Positions 1 through 12,259 of a stretch of 64,000 nt of DNA are shown here, piece by piece. The translations under genes were made by a program, and so were the position numbers. The notes under the pieces were generated by a model, which worked only from the letters and a program-made list of their open reading frames with translations, ran no database searches and was not told the DNA's origin. Position 1 is the stretch's first letter. Each line of letters opens with the position of its first letter. This DNA is from a bacterium (GTDB lineage Bacteria; Planctomycetota; B15-G4), in contig JAUIEF010000003.1 in assembly GCA_030428785.1 (NCBI GenBank), forward strand, positions 26,317 through 90,316. Direction: 5' to 3'.

Positions 1-1
1 G

Positions 2-598
2 TCGATGCTCGTGCAGAAGGCCGTGCCGCTCAAGGCCGAGTTCATCGTGCGCGGCTACGTCGCCGGCTCCGGCTGGAAGGAGTACCAGAAGACCGGCGAG
101 ATCTGCGGCCACAAGCTCCCCGCGGGCCTGAAGGAGAGCAGCCGGCTGCCCGAGCCGATCCTCACGCCGAGCACCAAGGCGCCCGCCGGCGAGCACGACG
201 AGAACATCACGATCCCGCAGCTCGCGCACATCGTCGGCGTCGAGCTCGCGAGCCAGGCCGGCGCGCTGGCCCTCGCGCTCTACGAGAGCGCGGCGGCGCA
301 CGCGAAGGAGCGCGGCATCCTGCTCGCCGACACGAAGTTCGAGTTCGGGCTCGTGCAGGACCAGCTCACGCTCATCGACGAGGTCTTCACGCCGGACTCG
401 TCGCGCTACTGGCTCGAGGCCGACTACGAGCCGGGCCGCGGTCAGGACAGCTACGACAAGCAGGTCATCCGCGACGCGCTCGTCGCCACGGGCTGGGACA
501 AGACCCCGCCGGCGCCCGAGCTGCCGCAGGAGATCATGGACAAGGCGCTCGAGCGCTACGTCGACATCGAGCGCCGTCTGCGGGAGCCCGCCAAGTGA
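2..598 (+). CDS. purC: Phosphoribosylaminoimidazole-succinocarboxamide synthase (SAICAR synthetase), 5' end cut by window edge
   Basis: Translation ...KAEFIVRGYVAGSGWKEYQKTGEICGHKLPAGL...LPEPILTPSTKAPAGEHDENI...LADTKFEFG matches PurC; the frame is open to the window start. Confidence 0.95.
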   Translation, partial: SMLVQKAVPLKAEFIVRGYVAGSGWKEYQKTGEICGHKLPAGLKESSRLPEPILTPSTKAPAGEHDENITIPQLAHIVGVELASQAGALALALYESAAAHAKERGILLADTKFEFGLVQDQLTLIDEVFTPDSSRYWLEADYEPGRGQDSYDKQVIRDALVATGWDKTPPAPELPQEIMDKALERYVDIERRLREPAK

Positions 599-1103
599 GC
601 GCCCGCGTCGTGTGGTTCCTGGGGAGCGACAGCGACCTCCCCCACGTCGAGGCCGGCTTCGAGCAGCTCAAGGCCATGGACGTCCCGTTCGACGTCCGCA
701 TCCTCTCCGCGCACCGCACGCCCGACGAGGTCGGCGAGGTGGCGCGCGGCGCGCGGGAGGCGGGCGTCGAGGTGATCATCGGCTGCGCCGGCGGCGCGGC
801 GCACCTCGCGGGCGTCCTCGCGGCGGCCACGACGCTGCCCGTGATCGGCGTGCCCATCCCGACGTCCTTCGGCGGCGGCATGGACAGCCTGCTCTCCATG
901 GTGCAGATGCCGAGCGGCATCCCGGTCGCGACGGTCGCCGCCAACAAGGCGTGCGGCAAGAACGCCGCGCTGCTCGCCGTGCGCATCATGGCCGTCGCGG
1001 ACGAGCGGCTCGCGCAGGCGCTCGACGACCACAAGGCGTCCATGCGCAAGGCGGTGCTCGCGAGGGACGCGGCCGTCGCCGAGAAGTACGGGCTCGACCG
1101 CGC

Positions 1104-1107
<4 letters not shown>
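595..1107 (+). CDS. purE: N5-carboxyaminoimidazole ribonucleotide mutase
   Basis: GSDSDLPHVEAGFEQLKAMDVPFDVRILSAHRTPDEV, GCAGGAAHLAGV; 4-nt overlap with purC. Confidence 0.96.
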
Positions 1108-2186
<1,079 letters not shown>

Positions 2187-2216
2187 GCCCTCTCATCGTC
2201 CGGCTGGAGGGCCCCC

Positions 2217-2507
2217 ATGGTGACGTCGAAGAAGACCGGCAAGAAGAAGGCCGCCGGCAAGGCGAAGAGCAAGTCCGGCTCGACGCGCACCGCGAGCCGT
2301 TCGGCCAAGCGGCGCAGCCCGAAGGAGCCGCCGGAGGACCCCGAGCTGCTCGAGTACGAGCGCCTCGAGTTCCTCAAGGCGATGGACAAGTACAAGCGCA
2401 AGACCGGGAAGACCTTCCCGAGCTGGACCGAGGTCCTCGAGGTCCTGCGCGGCATCGGCTGGATGAGCCCGGCCCGCCTGTCCGAGTTCAAGCAGGACAA
2501 GGTCTGA
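2217..2507 (+). CDS. Small conserved-looking protein with Lys-rich N-terminus, function unknown
   Basis: 96 aa ORF; LEYERLEFLKAMDKYKRKTGKTFPSWTEVLEVLRGIGW looks like a real compact domain. Confidence 0.75.
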   Translation: MVTSKKTGKKKAAGKAKSKSGSTRTASRSAKRRSPKEPPEDPELLEYERLEFLKAMDKYKRKTGKTFPSWTEVLEVLRGIGWMSPARLSEFKQDKV

Positions 2508-2538
2508 GGCGCGCCCCGCCGGCGCCGGTCGCCGGCGC

Positions 2539-3246
2539 TCAGCTCCGCCGTTCGAAGAGCGGGACGAGCGTGTCCTCGAGCCGCTCGTAGAGCGCCGCCG
2601 TCGCCACGACGTCGCGGGCGCAGTACTCGACGATCTCCTCGAGCCGGCCGCCGTCGTAGTACTCCTGCACGCGGCTGCCGTCCAGGCCCTCCTCCTTGGG
2701 CGACGTGATGCCGAACCGCCGGCACCAGTAGTCGAGGCTGTACACCGGCCGCGAGGCGCCGTGGAAGGAGAGGACCTCCTGGAGGTCGCAGTGCGGCGTC
2801 ACGGAGTAGCGGTAGCCCGCGAGGTTCATCGTGGGCGCGACGCCGAGGATGGCCGAGCGCAGCATGAGGTACGGCCCGTCGAACTGCCGCCCGTTGTAGG
2901 TCACGACGCGCCGCGCGCTCGCGTCGAGCATGCGCCAGAACTCGGTGAGCATCTCGCGCTCGTCGCCGTCGAAGCGCTTGAAGCCGTCGGGACCGCCGTC
3001 GATCCAGCCGCGCGACTTGCCCTCGACGAACACGCCGCTCATGCCGGTCGTGACGTTGCGCATCCCGATGACGATGACGCGTCCCGTGCCGGGGTCGAGC
3101 CCGAGCCGGTGCGCGACCGCCTCCTTCTCGGCCTCCGTCGCGGCACGGCCCTGCAGGTACTCGCGGGTCTTCTCGTCCAGCGTGCTCCAGGGCACACCCA
3201 CCGTCTCGATGTCGACGACGTAGGTGTGCGCCGGACGGCGGGCCAT
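2539..3246 (-). CDS. Predicted 3'-5' exonuclease, PolB-exonuclease-like RNase H fold
   Basis: VVDIETVG, VTYNGRQFDGPYL, YCARDVVATAALYERL (DEDD-type exonuclease motifs). Confidence 0.88.
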   Translation of the reverse strand: MARRPAHTYVVDIETVGVPWSTLDEKTREYLQGRAATEAEKEAVAHRLGLDPGTGRVIVIGMRNVTTGMSGVFVEGKSRGWIDGGPDGFKRFDGDEREMLTEFWRMLDASARRVVTYNGRQFDGPYLMLRSAILGVAPTMNLAGYRYSVTPHCDLQEVLSFHGASRPVYSLDYWCRRFGITSPKEEGLDGSRVQEYYDGGRLEEIVEYCARDVVATAALYERLEDTLVPLFERRS

Positions 3247-4487
3247 CAGACGAGCTGCACGAGCGGGTGGGCGTCCGTGAGCTCCGCGACGCGCCGCGTG
3301 ACGTCCTCGCGCACCGAGTCGTCGCCGGGCGCCTCGAGGACGTCCGCGATGCAGTCGGCGACGGCGCGCAGGTCGTCCGGGCCGAAGCCGCGCGTGCAGA
3401 GCGCCGGCGTCCCGAGGCGGATGCCGGACGCCTTCATCGGCGGCTGCGTGTCGAACGGGATCATGTTCTTGTTCGTCGTGATGCGCGCGGCGCCCAGCGC
3501 GTCCTCGGCGTCGGCGCCCGTGAGGCCCTTGCTGCCCACGTCGACCATCACGAGGTGGTTGTCCGTGCCGCCGGAGACCAGGCGCAGCCCGCGTTCGAGG
3601 AGCCGCTCGGCGAGCGCCGCCGCGCTCGCGACGACGCGCTCCTGGTACTCGCGGAACCCGGGCTCGGCGGCCTCGCGGAGCGCCACCGCCTTGCCGGCGA
3701 TGACGTGCATGAGCGGGCCGCCCTGGATGCCGGGGAAGACGCGCGAATTGATGCCCTTCATGGGCTCGGCCCGGCCGAGGATCATGCCGCCGCGCGGTCC
3801 GCGCAGGCTCTTGTGCGTCGTGAGCGTCACGACGTCGGCGTGCGGCACGGGGCTGGGGTGCAGGCCGGCCGCCACGAGCCCGGCGATGTGCGCCATGTCC
3901 ACCATGAGCGCGGCGCCGACGTCCCGCGCGATCTCCGCGAACGCGGCGAAGTCGATGACGCGCGAGTACGCGCTCGCGCCGGCCAGGATGAGCTTCGGCC
4001 GGTGCTCCTTCGCGAGCGCGGCCACGGCTCCGATGTCGATGCGCTCGGTCTCGCGGTCCACGCCGTACGGGATCGCGTGGTAGAGGCGCCCCGAGAAGTT
4101 CATGGGGTGCCCGTGCGTGAGGTGCCCGCCGTGGGCGAGGTCCATCGCGAGGTAGCTGTCGCCCGGCTCGAGGAGCGACATGAGCACGGCCATGTTCGCC
4201 TGGCTGCCGGAGTGCGGCTGGACGTTCGCGCGCTCGGCGCCGAAGAGGTCCCTCGCCCGATCACGGGCGAGCCGCTCCACGGTGTCCACGTGCTCGCAGC
4301 CGCCGTAGTAGCGGCGCCCGGGGTAGCCCTCGGCGTACTTGTTCGTGAGCACGGAGCCGACCGCCTCGCGCACGGCGGAGGACGTCGTGTTCTCGGACGC
4401 GATGAGCTCGAGGTCGGCGTGCTGGCGCCGCGCCTCCGCGGCGATCGCAGCGTGGATCTCCGGGTCCTCTTCGGCCAGGTGGCTCAC
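3246..4487 (-). CDS. glyA: Serine hydroxymethyltransferase
   Basis: [49 protein letters not shown] start at 4487 overlapping the upstream stop. Confidence 0.96.
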   Translation of the reverse strand: MSHLAEEDPEIHAAIAAEARRQHADLELIASENTTSSAVREAVGSVLTNKYAEGYPGRRYYGGCEHVDTVERLARDRARDLFGAERANVQPHSGSQANMAVLMSLLEPGDSYLAMDLAHGGHLTHGHPMNFSGRLYHAIPYGVDRETERIDIGAVAALAKEHRPKLILAGASAYSRVIDFAAFAEIARDVGAALMVDMAHIAGLVAAGLHPSPVPHADVVTLTTHKSLRGPRGGMILGRAEPMKGINSRVFPGIQGGPLMHVIAGKAVALREAAEPGFREYQERVVASAAALAERLLERGLRLVSGGTDNHLVMVDVGSKGLTGADAEDALGAARITTNKNMIPFDTQPPMKASGIRLGTPALCTRGFGPDDLRAVADCIADVLEAPGDDSVREDVTRRVAELTDAHPLVQLV

Positions 4488-4825
4488 GCGGGGGTTCCTC
4501 CTTCGGGTGTGCACGGGGCGCAAGAGCAGAGCGTCGCGAGCGTTTCGAAGGTGTAGATCCCCGTCGCGTGCCCGTCGCTCCATTCGATCTGGATTCCGTA
4601 GCGCCCCACCGGGTCGATGGACACCGGGCGCACGTCCTCGGCGACGGTCGCCGGGTCGAGCGTGCGCTCGCCGGTCCACTCGTCGACGCACTGCGCGCAG
4701 GGGCAGGCGAGGCGCAGGTCGCGCACGCGGTGGCGCCCCTCGTGGCCGTCGCTCCAGCGGACGGTGAGCACGGAGGGGCCGTCCTGTCCGAGGCCCGTCG
4801 GCACGACGCCGTCGCGGAGCTCCAT
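4484..4825 (-). CDS. DUF971 domain protein
   Basis: 113 aa; [35 protein letters not shown]...[21 protein letters not shown]; adjacent to Mrp. Confidence 0.88.
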   Translation of the reverse strand: MELRDGVVPTGLGQDGPSVLTVRWSDGHEGRHRVRDLRLACPCAQCVDEWTGERTLDPATVAEDVRPVSIDPVGRYGIQIEWSDGHATGIYTFETLATLCSCAPCTPEGGTPA

Positions 4826-5907
4826 CACGCCTGCCACGCCATCGAGGTGAGGCCGCCCTGCGCGCCCTGGTCCTCGAGGCGCGCGCGCACGGTGCGGGCG
4901 AGGTCGAGGAACGCCTTCGCCGCCGGGCTGTCGGGGGCGGCGAGCACGACGGGGAGCCCCTCGCCGCCGCTCACCGCGACGCCGGCCTGCAGCGGGATCT
5001 CGCCGAGGAACGGCACCTTCAGCTCCTCCGCCGTCCGCTTGCCGCCGCCGCGCCGGAAGATGTCGTGCTCGGCGTCGCAGTCGCCGCACACGAAGTAGGA
5101 CATGTTCTCCACGATGCCGAGCACCGGCACGTTGACCTGCTCGAACATCTTGAGGCCCTTGCGCGCGTCGACGAGCGACACCTGCTGCGGCGTCGTCACG
5201 ATGACGGCGCCCGAGAGCGGCGCCTTCTGCGTGAGCGTGAGCTGCGCGTCGCCGGTGCCGGGCGGCATGTCGACGACGACGTAGTCCAGCTCGCCCCACT
5301 CGACCTGCTCCATGAACTGCGTGAGCGCGCCGTGGACCATGGGGCCGCGCCAGACCATGGGCGTGTCCGGGTCCACGAGGAACCCGATGCTCATGAGCGC
5401 GATGCCGTGGGCCTGCTTGGGGTGGATGGTCTTCTCGCCCGCGGCCTCCGGGCGCCCGGACGTGCCGAACATCGTCGGCACCGACGGGCCGTAGATGTCC
5501 GCGTCGAGCAGGCCGACCCTCGCGCCGAGGGACTTCAGCGCGACGGCGAGGTTCGCGGCCGTCGTGCTCTTGCCGACGCCGCCCTTGCCGCTGGCCACGG
5601 CGACGACGTGCTTCACGTGCGGCATGACCTTGCGCGTGCCGGCGCCCCCCGGCGGCGGGCGCACGGACGACTTCACGTGCACGCTCGTGACGTCCGGCAG
5701 CGCCTTGACGGCGGCCTCGCACGCGCCCTGGATGGCGTGCACGCGCGGCTCGGGGACGTCCCCGCCGATCATGAGCACGAGGTCGAAGGAGACCGCCCCG
5801 CCGGAGATGACGAGGTTGCGGACGGCCGCGGCGCTCACGACGTCCTTCCCCAGCTCGGGGACGGACACGGTCTTCAGGGCGGCGTGGACCTCCTGGGTGC
5901 TGGGCAC
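4825..5907 (-). CDS. apbC: Mrp/ApbC family P-loop ATPase, Fe-S cluster carrier
   Basis: [68 protein letters not shown]. Confidence 0.95.
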   Translation of the reverse strand: MPSTQEVHAALKTVSVPELGKDVVSAAAVRNLVISGGAVSFDLVLMIGGDVPEPRVHAIQGACEAAVKALPDVTSVHVKSSVRPPPGGAGTRKVMPHVKHVVAVASGKGGVGKSTTAANLAVALKSLGARVGLLDADIYGPSVPTMFGTSGRPEAAGEKTIHPKQAHGIALMSIGFLVDPDTPMVWRGPMVHGALTQFMEQVEWGELDYVVVDMPPGTGDAQLTLTQKAPLSGAVIVTTPQQVSLVDARKGLKMFEQVNVPVLGIVENMSYFVCGDCDAEHDIFRRGGGKRTAEELKVPFLGEIPLQAGVAVSGGEGLPVVLAAPDSPAAKAFLDLARTVRARLEDQGAQGGLTSMAWQA

Positions 5908-6117
5908 GGGGGCTCCTGGTGTCGGGAGGGAGTGGCTGTGCGGCGGTTCGACGCGTGGGACGGTCCGGACGCGCGCGATGTCCCGCCGGGGGGCGGAGTC
6001 GCGGCGAGCATACCAACGGAGCGGCCGGCCCCGCGACGTGCGCGGGACCGGCCGTCGGGCGGGCGCCGGGGCCCGCCGCGGGGGTCGCCGAGGCGGCCGC
6101 CCGCTCCTCACCGCCGA

Positions 6118-7440
<1,323 letters not shown>

Positions 7441-7480
7441 GATCGTTCTCCGTGTTCTCGGGAAGGGTGGAGCGTGGTGG

Positions 7481-8449
7481 TCAGGTGAGGACCGCGGTGC
7501 GTCCGCGGACCAGGTAGAGCGGGAGTCGGATGCTCTTGCCGGCGGGGCTCTCGACGACGTAGCGGTCGCCGAGCATCTCGCGGCGCACGTCCTGCAGCCC
7601 GACGGCGTGGAAGTCGTCCTCGAGCGCCTTGGGGTCGATGCCGAGGCGCGTGTCCGCCATGGACTCGTGCATCCAGGTCTCGTGGTGCGGGAGGAGCTCG
7701 ACGCACACGACGGTGCCGCCGGGCTTCACGATGCGCGCGAGCTCCGCGAGCCCGGCGCGCGCCTCGGGCAGGTGGTGCAGCACCATGTGCGCGCAGGCCG
7801 CGTCGACCTCGCCGTCGGCGAGCGGGAGCTCCTCCATCGTGCCGACGCGGAAGTCGAGCTCGCACGGCAGCGCCGTGAGGTTGTCGCGGGCCTGGTCGAG
7901 CATGGCCTCGCTCGCGTCGACGCAGACCACGCGGTCGACGCGGCGGCCCAGCGCGGCCGTGAGGTAGCCGGTGCCGCAGCCGACGTCCGCGACGGCGAGG
8001 CCCTCGGGGACGAGGCAGCTCACGGCCTCGAGGCGACCCGTGCCCTGCTCGAAGTCGCTGCCGATGACGTCCCAGTCGCCGGCGATGCGGTCGAAGAAGG
8101 CGCGCGCGTCCGTGCGCTCGGCGAGGACCACGGCGAGCCGGGCCTGGTCGGCCTCGCGCTGGTCGAGGGACTCGAGCGACGGGAGGAGCGCCGCCCAGAG
8201 GTCCGCGAGCGGCCCCGGCGGCACCTCGAGGCGGCAGAACGTGTAGCTGCCCTCGTGGCGCTCGGCGATCCAGCCCAGCTCGCGGAGCACCTTGAGGTGG
8301 TTGCTCACGCGGCTCTGGCCCGTGGCGAGGCTCCGGGCGATCTCGCCCACCGAGAGCTCCGCGTGGACGAGCAGGCTGAGGATCCTCAGCCGGGTCTCGT
8401 CGGAGAGGGCGCGGAGGGCGCCGGGGAGGCTCTCGGTCACAGGCATCAC
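7481..8449 (-). CDS. ArsR-family wHTH fused to a class I SAM-dependent methyltransferase domain (SahR-like regulator)
   Basis: [48 protein letters not shown] plus [16 protein letters not shown]...[14 protein letters not shown]; just upstream of ahcY on the same strand. Confidence 0.9.
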   Translation of the reverse strand: MMPVTESLPGALRALSDETRLRILSLLVHAELSVGEIARSLATGQSRVSNHLKVLRELGWIAERHEGSYTFCRLEVPPGPLADLWAALLPSLESLDQREADQARLAVVLAERTDARAFFDRIAGDWDVIGSDFEQGTGRLEAVSCLVPEGLAVADVGCGTGYLTAALGRRVDRVVCVDASEAMLDQARDNLTALPCELDFRVGTMEELPLADGEVDAACAHMVLHHLPEARAGLAELARIVKPGGTVVCVELLPHHETWMHESMADTRLGIDPKALEDDFHAVGLQDVRREMLGDRYVVESPAGKSIRLPLYLVRGRTAVLT

Positions 8450-8568
8450 GAGATCATGACATGCTGATGAGGGGCGGTCAACTCCCCCATCGGCCGGGTC
8501 GCCCCGGGGACTGGAGCCCGGCCCGCGGGCCGCCCCGGCCCGGCTCCGCGGGGCGCCCCGGAACGACC

Positions 8569-8630
8569 GCGACCCGGCAGGGCGCGGGGCCGTGCCGGGT
8601 CGCGGGGCGGGGACCCCGTGCGGGGTCCCC
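8569..8630 (-). terminator. Tandem GC-rich hairpins downstream of the DUF4097-like gene
   Basis: Arms GCGACCCGGCA/TGCCGGGTCGC (8569-8579/8593-8603) and GGGGACCCCG/CGGGGTCCCC (8609-8618/8621-8630); no T-tract. Confidence 0.6.
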
Positions 8631-8647
8631 GGGGCTCGAGGCGCGTC

Positions 8648-9451
8648 TCAGTCCTCGACGTCCTCGGAGACCGTCGTGCGGTGCTCGACCTTGCCCGTGC
8701 CGAGCGACGAGCGGATCTCGCTCACGAGCGTGTCCGTGAGCCAGACGTCGCCGACGCTCGACGCGAAGACGGCCGTCTCGATGCGGCTGCCGTGGACGAG
8801 GAAGTCGCCCGTGCCCGAGTCGCCGTCGAGGTGGCCGACGACGCAGCCGGACGCGGCGAAGGAGCCGACGCCGAGCCGCAGGACGACGTCCTTCGACGTG
8901 CACTCGGTCATGCGGACGTCGCCGGTGCCGGCGTCGACGGAGACGCTGTCGACCTCGGAGGAGCTCACGTGCACGACGCCCGTGCCGCTCTCGACGACGA
9001 CGCGGTTGCGGCCGACGAAGCTCGTGACGAAGGTGTCGCCGGTGGCGGTCCGCACGTCGAGGTCCACGCCCTCGGGGAGGCGGCCGCGGATACCGTTGAC
9101 GAGCACGGCGCCGCCGAGCTGCGAGCGCGCGGCGACGACCCCGCCGTCGACGACGACGTCGCCGTCACCCTCGAACTCGGAGTACAGGTCCACGACGAGC
9201 TCGTAGCTGTCGCCCGGGCCGCCGACGACGTCGATCGGGCCGGTCTGCGAGACGAGCACGAGGGTCAGGTCCTCGACGTCGAGCTCGCCCTGGAGCGTCA
9301 CCTCGCGGTGGTAGTCCACGGGCACGCCGCCGACGAACAGGCGTCCGTCCTGGTCGGAGACGTCGAAGCTCCGGGCCTGGTGGGTCATGAGGCCGCAGGC
9401 GGCGACCGTCACGGAGGCGAGCAGGGCGAGGGTGAGGCGGGTGCGCAGCAT
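8648..9451 (-). CDS. Predicted lipoprotein with DUF4097-like beta-strand repeats (putative adhesin)
   Basis: Lipobox-like LLASVTVAACG; repeated SGTGVVHV / AGTGDVRM / SSVGDVWL motifs. Confidence 0.8.
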   Translation of the reverse strand: MLRTRLTLALLASVTVAACGLMTHQARSFDVSDQDGRLFVGGVPVDYHREVTLQGELDVEDLTLVLVSQTGPIDVVGGPGDSYELVVDLYSEFEGDGDVVVDGGVVAARSQLGGAVLVNGIRGRLPEGVDLDVRTATGDTFVTSFVGRNRVVVESGTGVVHVSSSEVDSVSVDAGTGDVRMTECTSKDVVLRLGVGSFAASGCVVGHLDGDSGTGDFLVHGSRIETAVFASSVGDVWLTDTLVSEIRSSLGTGKVEHRTTVSEDVED

Positions 9452-9534
9452 GGGGGTTCTCCGCGGATGCGAGCACCCCGGGCGCCGTCCGGCGACCGGG
9501 AGGACTCCCTCGTCGGCCGGATCCCGTCCGGAGT

Positions 9535-10683
9535 TTAGCGGGATCGGCTGCGTTCCCGGCCCTTGTGGGCGTCCCCGGCCCGGTAGCGCCGCAGCCAGGC
9601 CTCCTTCCAGGGCCCGAATCGGTTCCGCTCGATCTCATGGCGGCACCCGCTCATGAGGTCCTCGTAGAACTGGAGGTTGTGGAGGCTGGCCAGGGTCTCG
9701 AAGACGGGCTCGTGGGCGTAGTGCAGGTGGCGCAGCACCATCCGGCTGTAGTTCCGGCAGGTGTAGCAGGCGCACTTGGGCTCGACGGGGCCCGTGTCGT
9801 GCCGGTGGGTCCGGTCGCCGATGCGGATGCGGCCGCGGCGGGTGAAGAGCGTGCCGCCTCGGGCGTAGCGCGTCGGGATGACGCAGTCGAACATGTCCAT
9901 GCCCGCCTCGACGGCCTCGAGGATGTCCTCGGGGAGGCCGACGCCCATGAGGTACCGCGGCCGGTCGACGGGCAGGCGCGGCGCGGTCCAGCGCGTGACC
10001 GCCACCATGAGCTCGTGGCCCTCGCCGACGCTCACGCCGCCGATGGCGAAGCCGTCGAAGGGCAGCGCGGTGATCTGGTCGGCGCTCCGCAGCCGGAGGT
10101 CCTCGAACACGCCGCCCTGCACGATGCCGAAGAGCAGCTGGTGCGGCGCGAGGCGGCTGTCGAGGCAGCGCCGCGCCCAGCGCTCCGTGCGGTCGACGCT
10201 GCGCGCGACGTACTTGCGCGGCGCGTCGTGCGGGCAGCACTCGTCGAACGCCATGCCGATGTCGGCGCCGAGCCGGCGCTGCACGTCCATGGAGGTCTCG
10301 GGGTCGAGCAGGTAGCGCGGGCGGCCCTCGCCGATCGGGAACGAGACGCCGTCCTCGGTGATCTCCGCGCCCGGCAGGCTGAACACCTGGAAGCCGCCCG
10401 AGTCCGTGAGGATGGACCGCTCCCAGTTCATGAACGCGTGGAGCCCGCCCGCGCGCTCGACGAGCTCCGTGCGGTCGTCGAGGCTCAGGTGGTAGGTGTT
10501 CGCGAGGACGACGTCCGACCCGATGTCGGCGAGGTCGCGCGGCAGGACGGCCTTGACCGTGCCCTGCGTGCCCACGGGCATGAAGGCCGGCGTCTCGACC
10601 GCGCCGTGCGTCGTGTGGAAGCGCGCGCGGCGCGCGCCCGTGGCGTCCTCGCGGACGAGCTCGAAGCGGATGTCGCGGGCCAC
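9535..10683 (-). CDS. tgt: tRNA-guanine transglycosylase
   Basis: TDSGGFQVFSL, GGVSVGEGHELM, RYLMGVGLPEDILEAVEAGMDMFDCVIPTRYARGGTLFTRRG, zinc motif CACYTC. Confidence 0.97.
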   Translation of the reverse strand: MARDIRFELVREDATGARRARFHTTHGAVETPAFMPVGTQGTVKAVLPRDLADIGSDVVLANTYHLSLDDRTELVERAGGLHAFMNWERSILTDSGGFQVFSLPGAEITEDGVSFPIGEGRPRYLLDPETSMDVQRRLGADIGMAFDECCPHDAPRKYVARSVDRTERWARRCLDSRLAPHQLLFGIVQGGVFEDLRLRSADQITALPFDGFAIGGVSVGEGHELMVAVTRWTAPRLPVDRPRYLMGVGLPEDILEAVEAGMDMFDCVIPTRYARGGTLFTRRGRIRIGDRTHRHDTGPVEPKCACYTCRNYSRMVLRHLHYAHEPVFETLASLHNLQFYEDLMSGCRHEIERNRFGPWKEAWLRRYRAGDAHKGRERSRSR

Positions 10684-10687
10684 GGGA

Positions 10688-11041
10688 TCAGCCGGCGCGC
10701 ACGGCCAGGGCCAGCGCGATCCAGCCGCCGATGAGCGCGAGCCCGCCGAGCGGCGTCACGGCGCCGAGCCAGCGGGGCCCGCCGAGCGCGAGCGCGTAGA
10801 GCGTGCCGCTGAACACGACGACCCCCGCGACGAAGAGCCACGCCGGCCGGTTGCCGGAGCCCTCGCGGCACAGCGCGGCCACGGCGAGCAGCGCGAGCGC
10901 ATGGACGAGCTGGTAGCGCACGCCCGTCTCGTAGATCGCGAGCCGGTCGGGCGCGATCCGCTCCGCGAGCCCGTGCGCCCCGAACGCCCCGAGCGCCACG
11001 CCGAGTCCGCCGAGCACGGCGCCCGCCACGGCGGGGTTCAC
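10688..11041 (-). CDS. DUF423 small membrane protein (YgdD-like)
   Basis: 117 aa, GALGAFGAHGL-type N-terminus, YHALALL-like motif, VVFSGTLYALALGGPRWLGAVTPLGGLALIGGW. Confidence 0.87.
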   Translation of the reverse strand: MNPAVAGAVLGGLGVALGAFGAHGLAERIAPDRLAIYETGVRYQLVHALALLAVAALCREGSGNRPAWLFVAGVVVFSGTLYALALGGPRWLGAVTPLGGLALIGGWIALALAVRAG

Positions 11042-11610
11042 GGGTCCGCCCCCCGCCCGGGCTCCCAGAGGACCTCGTCGGCGCCGGCGGCGCGTCGCGC
11101 GAGGACGAAGAGCAGGTCCGAGAGCCGGTTCACGTAGGCGTGCGCCGCCTTGTTCACGGCGCCCTCGCCCGCGCCCTGCACGAGCAGGACGAGCGCGCGC
11201 TCGACCCGGCGGCACACGGTGCGCGCGAGGTGGTAGTGACTGGCGAGCGGGTTGCCGCCCGGCAGCACGAAGCTCGTGAGCGCGGGCAGCCCCTCGTTCA
11301 CCTCGTCGATGATCCGCTCGAGGCGCTCGACGGCCGCCGTCGACATGCGCAGCCGTCGCTCCTCGCCGGGCGCGACCGGGATGCACAGATCGGCGCCCAG
11401 GTCGAAGAGCTCGTGCTGGATGTCGACGAGCATGCGCCGCTCGTCGTCGTCGCGCACGTGGTCGAGGCACAGGCCGAGCACGGCGTTGAGCTCGTCGACC
11501 TCGCCGTAGCTCGCGATGCGCGGGCTCGTCTTGGACACGCGGCTGCCGTCGCCGAGCGACGTCATGCCGTCGTCGCCGCCGCGCGTGTAGATCTTGTCGA
11601 GTCGGACCAT
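11038..11610 (-). CDS. Cob(I)alamin adenosyltransferase, PduO type
   Basis: KIYTRGGDDGMTSLGDGSRVSKTSPRIASYGEVDELNAVLG, FVLPGGNPLASHYHLARTVCRRVER, NRLSDLLFVLAR. Confidence 0.93.
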   Translation of the reverse strand: MVRLDKIYTRGGDDGMTSLGDGSRVSKTSPRIASYGEVDELNAVLGLCLDHVRDDDERRMLVDIQHELFDLGADLCIPVAPGEERRLRMSTAAVERLERIIDEVNEGLPALTSFVLPGGNPLASHYHLARTVCRRVERALVLLVQGAGEGAVNKAAHAYVNRLSDLLFVLARRAAGADEVLWEPGRGADP

Positions 11611-11669
11611 GCGTCGGCGGTGCCCGGGAGCGACCGCCTCGCGCGGCGTGTCCCCGGGCGCGTCTCCTG

Positions 11670-12065
11670 TCAGGCGATGCGCTCGTACTGGCCGCGGGCG
11701 ACGCGCTTGAAGCGCTTGTCCTTGGCCAGCGTGTTGCTGACCATCATGTTGAAGTTCCGGGACGTCGTGCGGTAGCCGTTCGCCTGGACGAGCTGGCTCG
11801 CCTCGGCGGGGCTCACGACGGCGCGGACCTCCATGGCGTTCGCCAGGGCGTCGCCGAGGGTCATCTCGTTGCGCGGGCGCCGGCGCGGGCCGGCCGCGGG
11901 GCGACGCTTGTTCACCGTCGTCGCGCCGTCGATCTGGCCCTCGATGCGCTCGAGCTCCTCGAGGAGGCGCTCGCGCTTCTTGATGAGCTTCTCCGCGTTG
12001 GCGGCGCGGCGCTCGAGCTCGCGGTTGAGCTCATCGGTCGAAACGGACTTCAGGTCGGGCTTCAT
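11670..12065 (-). CDS. Hypothetical protein: coiled coil, basic linker, winged-helix-like C-terminus
   Basis: 131 aa; LNRELERRAANAEKLIKKRERLLEELERIEGQID then AVVSPAEASQLVQANGYRTTSRNFNMMVSNTLAKDKRFKRVARGQYERIA. Confidence 0.8.
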   Translation of the reverse strand: MKPDLKSVSTDELNRELERRAANAEKLIKKRERLLEELERIEGQIDGATTVNKRRPAAGPRRRPRNEMTLGDALANAMEVRAVVSPAEASQLVQANGYRTTSRNFNMMVSNTLAKDKRFKRVARGQYERIA

Positions 12066-12158
12066 CGGGCAGGTCTCGCTGGGCGGGCAAGGCGCCGTCC
12101 GTGGGCGACGGACGGGGCGGACCGGTCGACACGCCGGGGCAGGGCGGGTCGCTCCGGA

Positions 12159-12180
12159 CCCGTCCCCGCACGGGGACGGG
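12159..12180 (-). terminator. GC-rich hairpin downstream of tRNA-Asn
   Basis: CCCGTCCCCG-CA-CGGGGACGGG. Confidence 0.45.
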
Positions 12181-12228
12181 ACAGCCGGAACACGACTCAC
12201 CTTAACAGAGTCGGCGCCCGGCAGGATT

Positions 12229-12259
12229 GCGGAACCGAATCAACATGAATCGGTTCCGC
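12229..12259. repeat. 10-bp inverted repeat around an AT-rich 11-nt loop
   Basis: GCGGAACCGA-ATCAACATGAA-TCGGTTCCGC. Confidence 0.75.
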
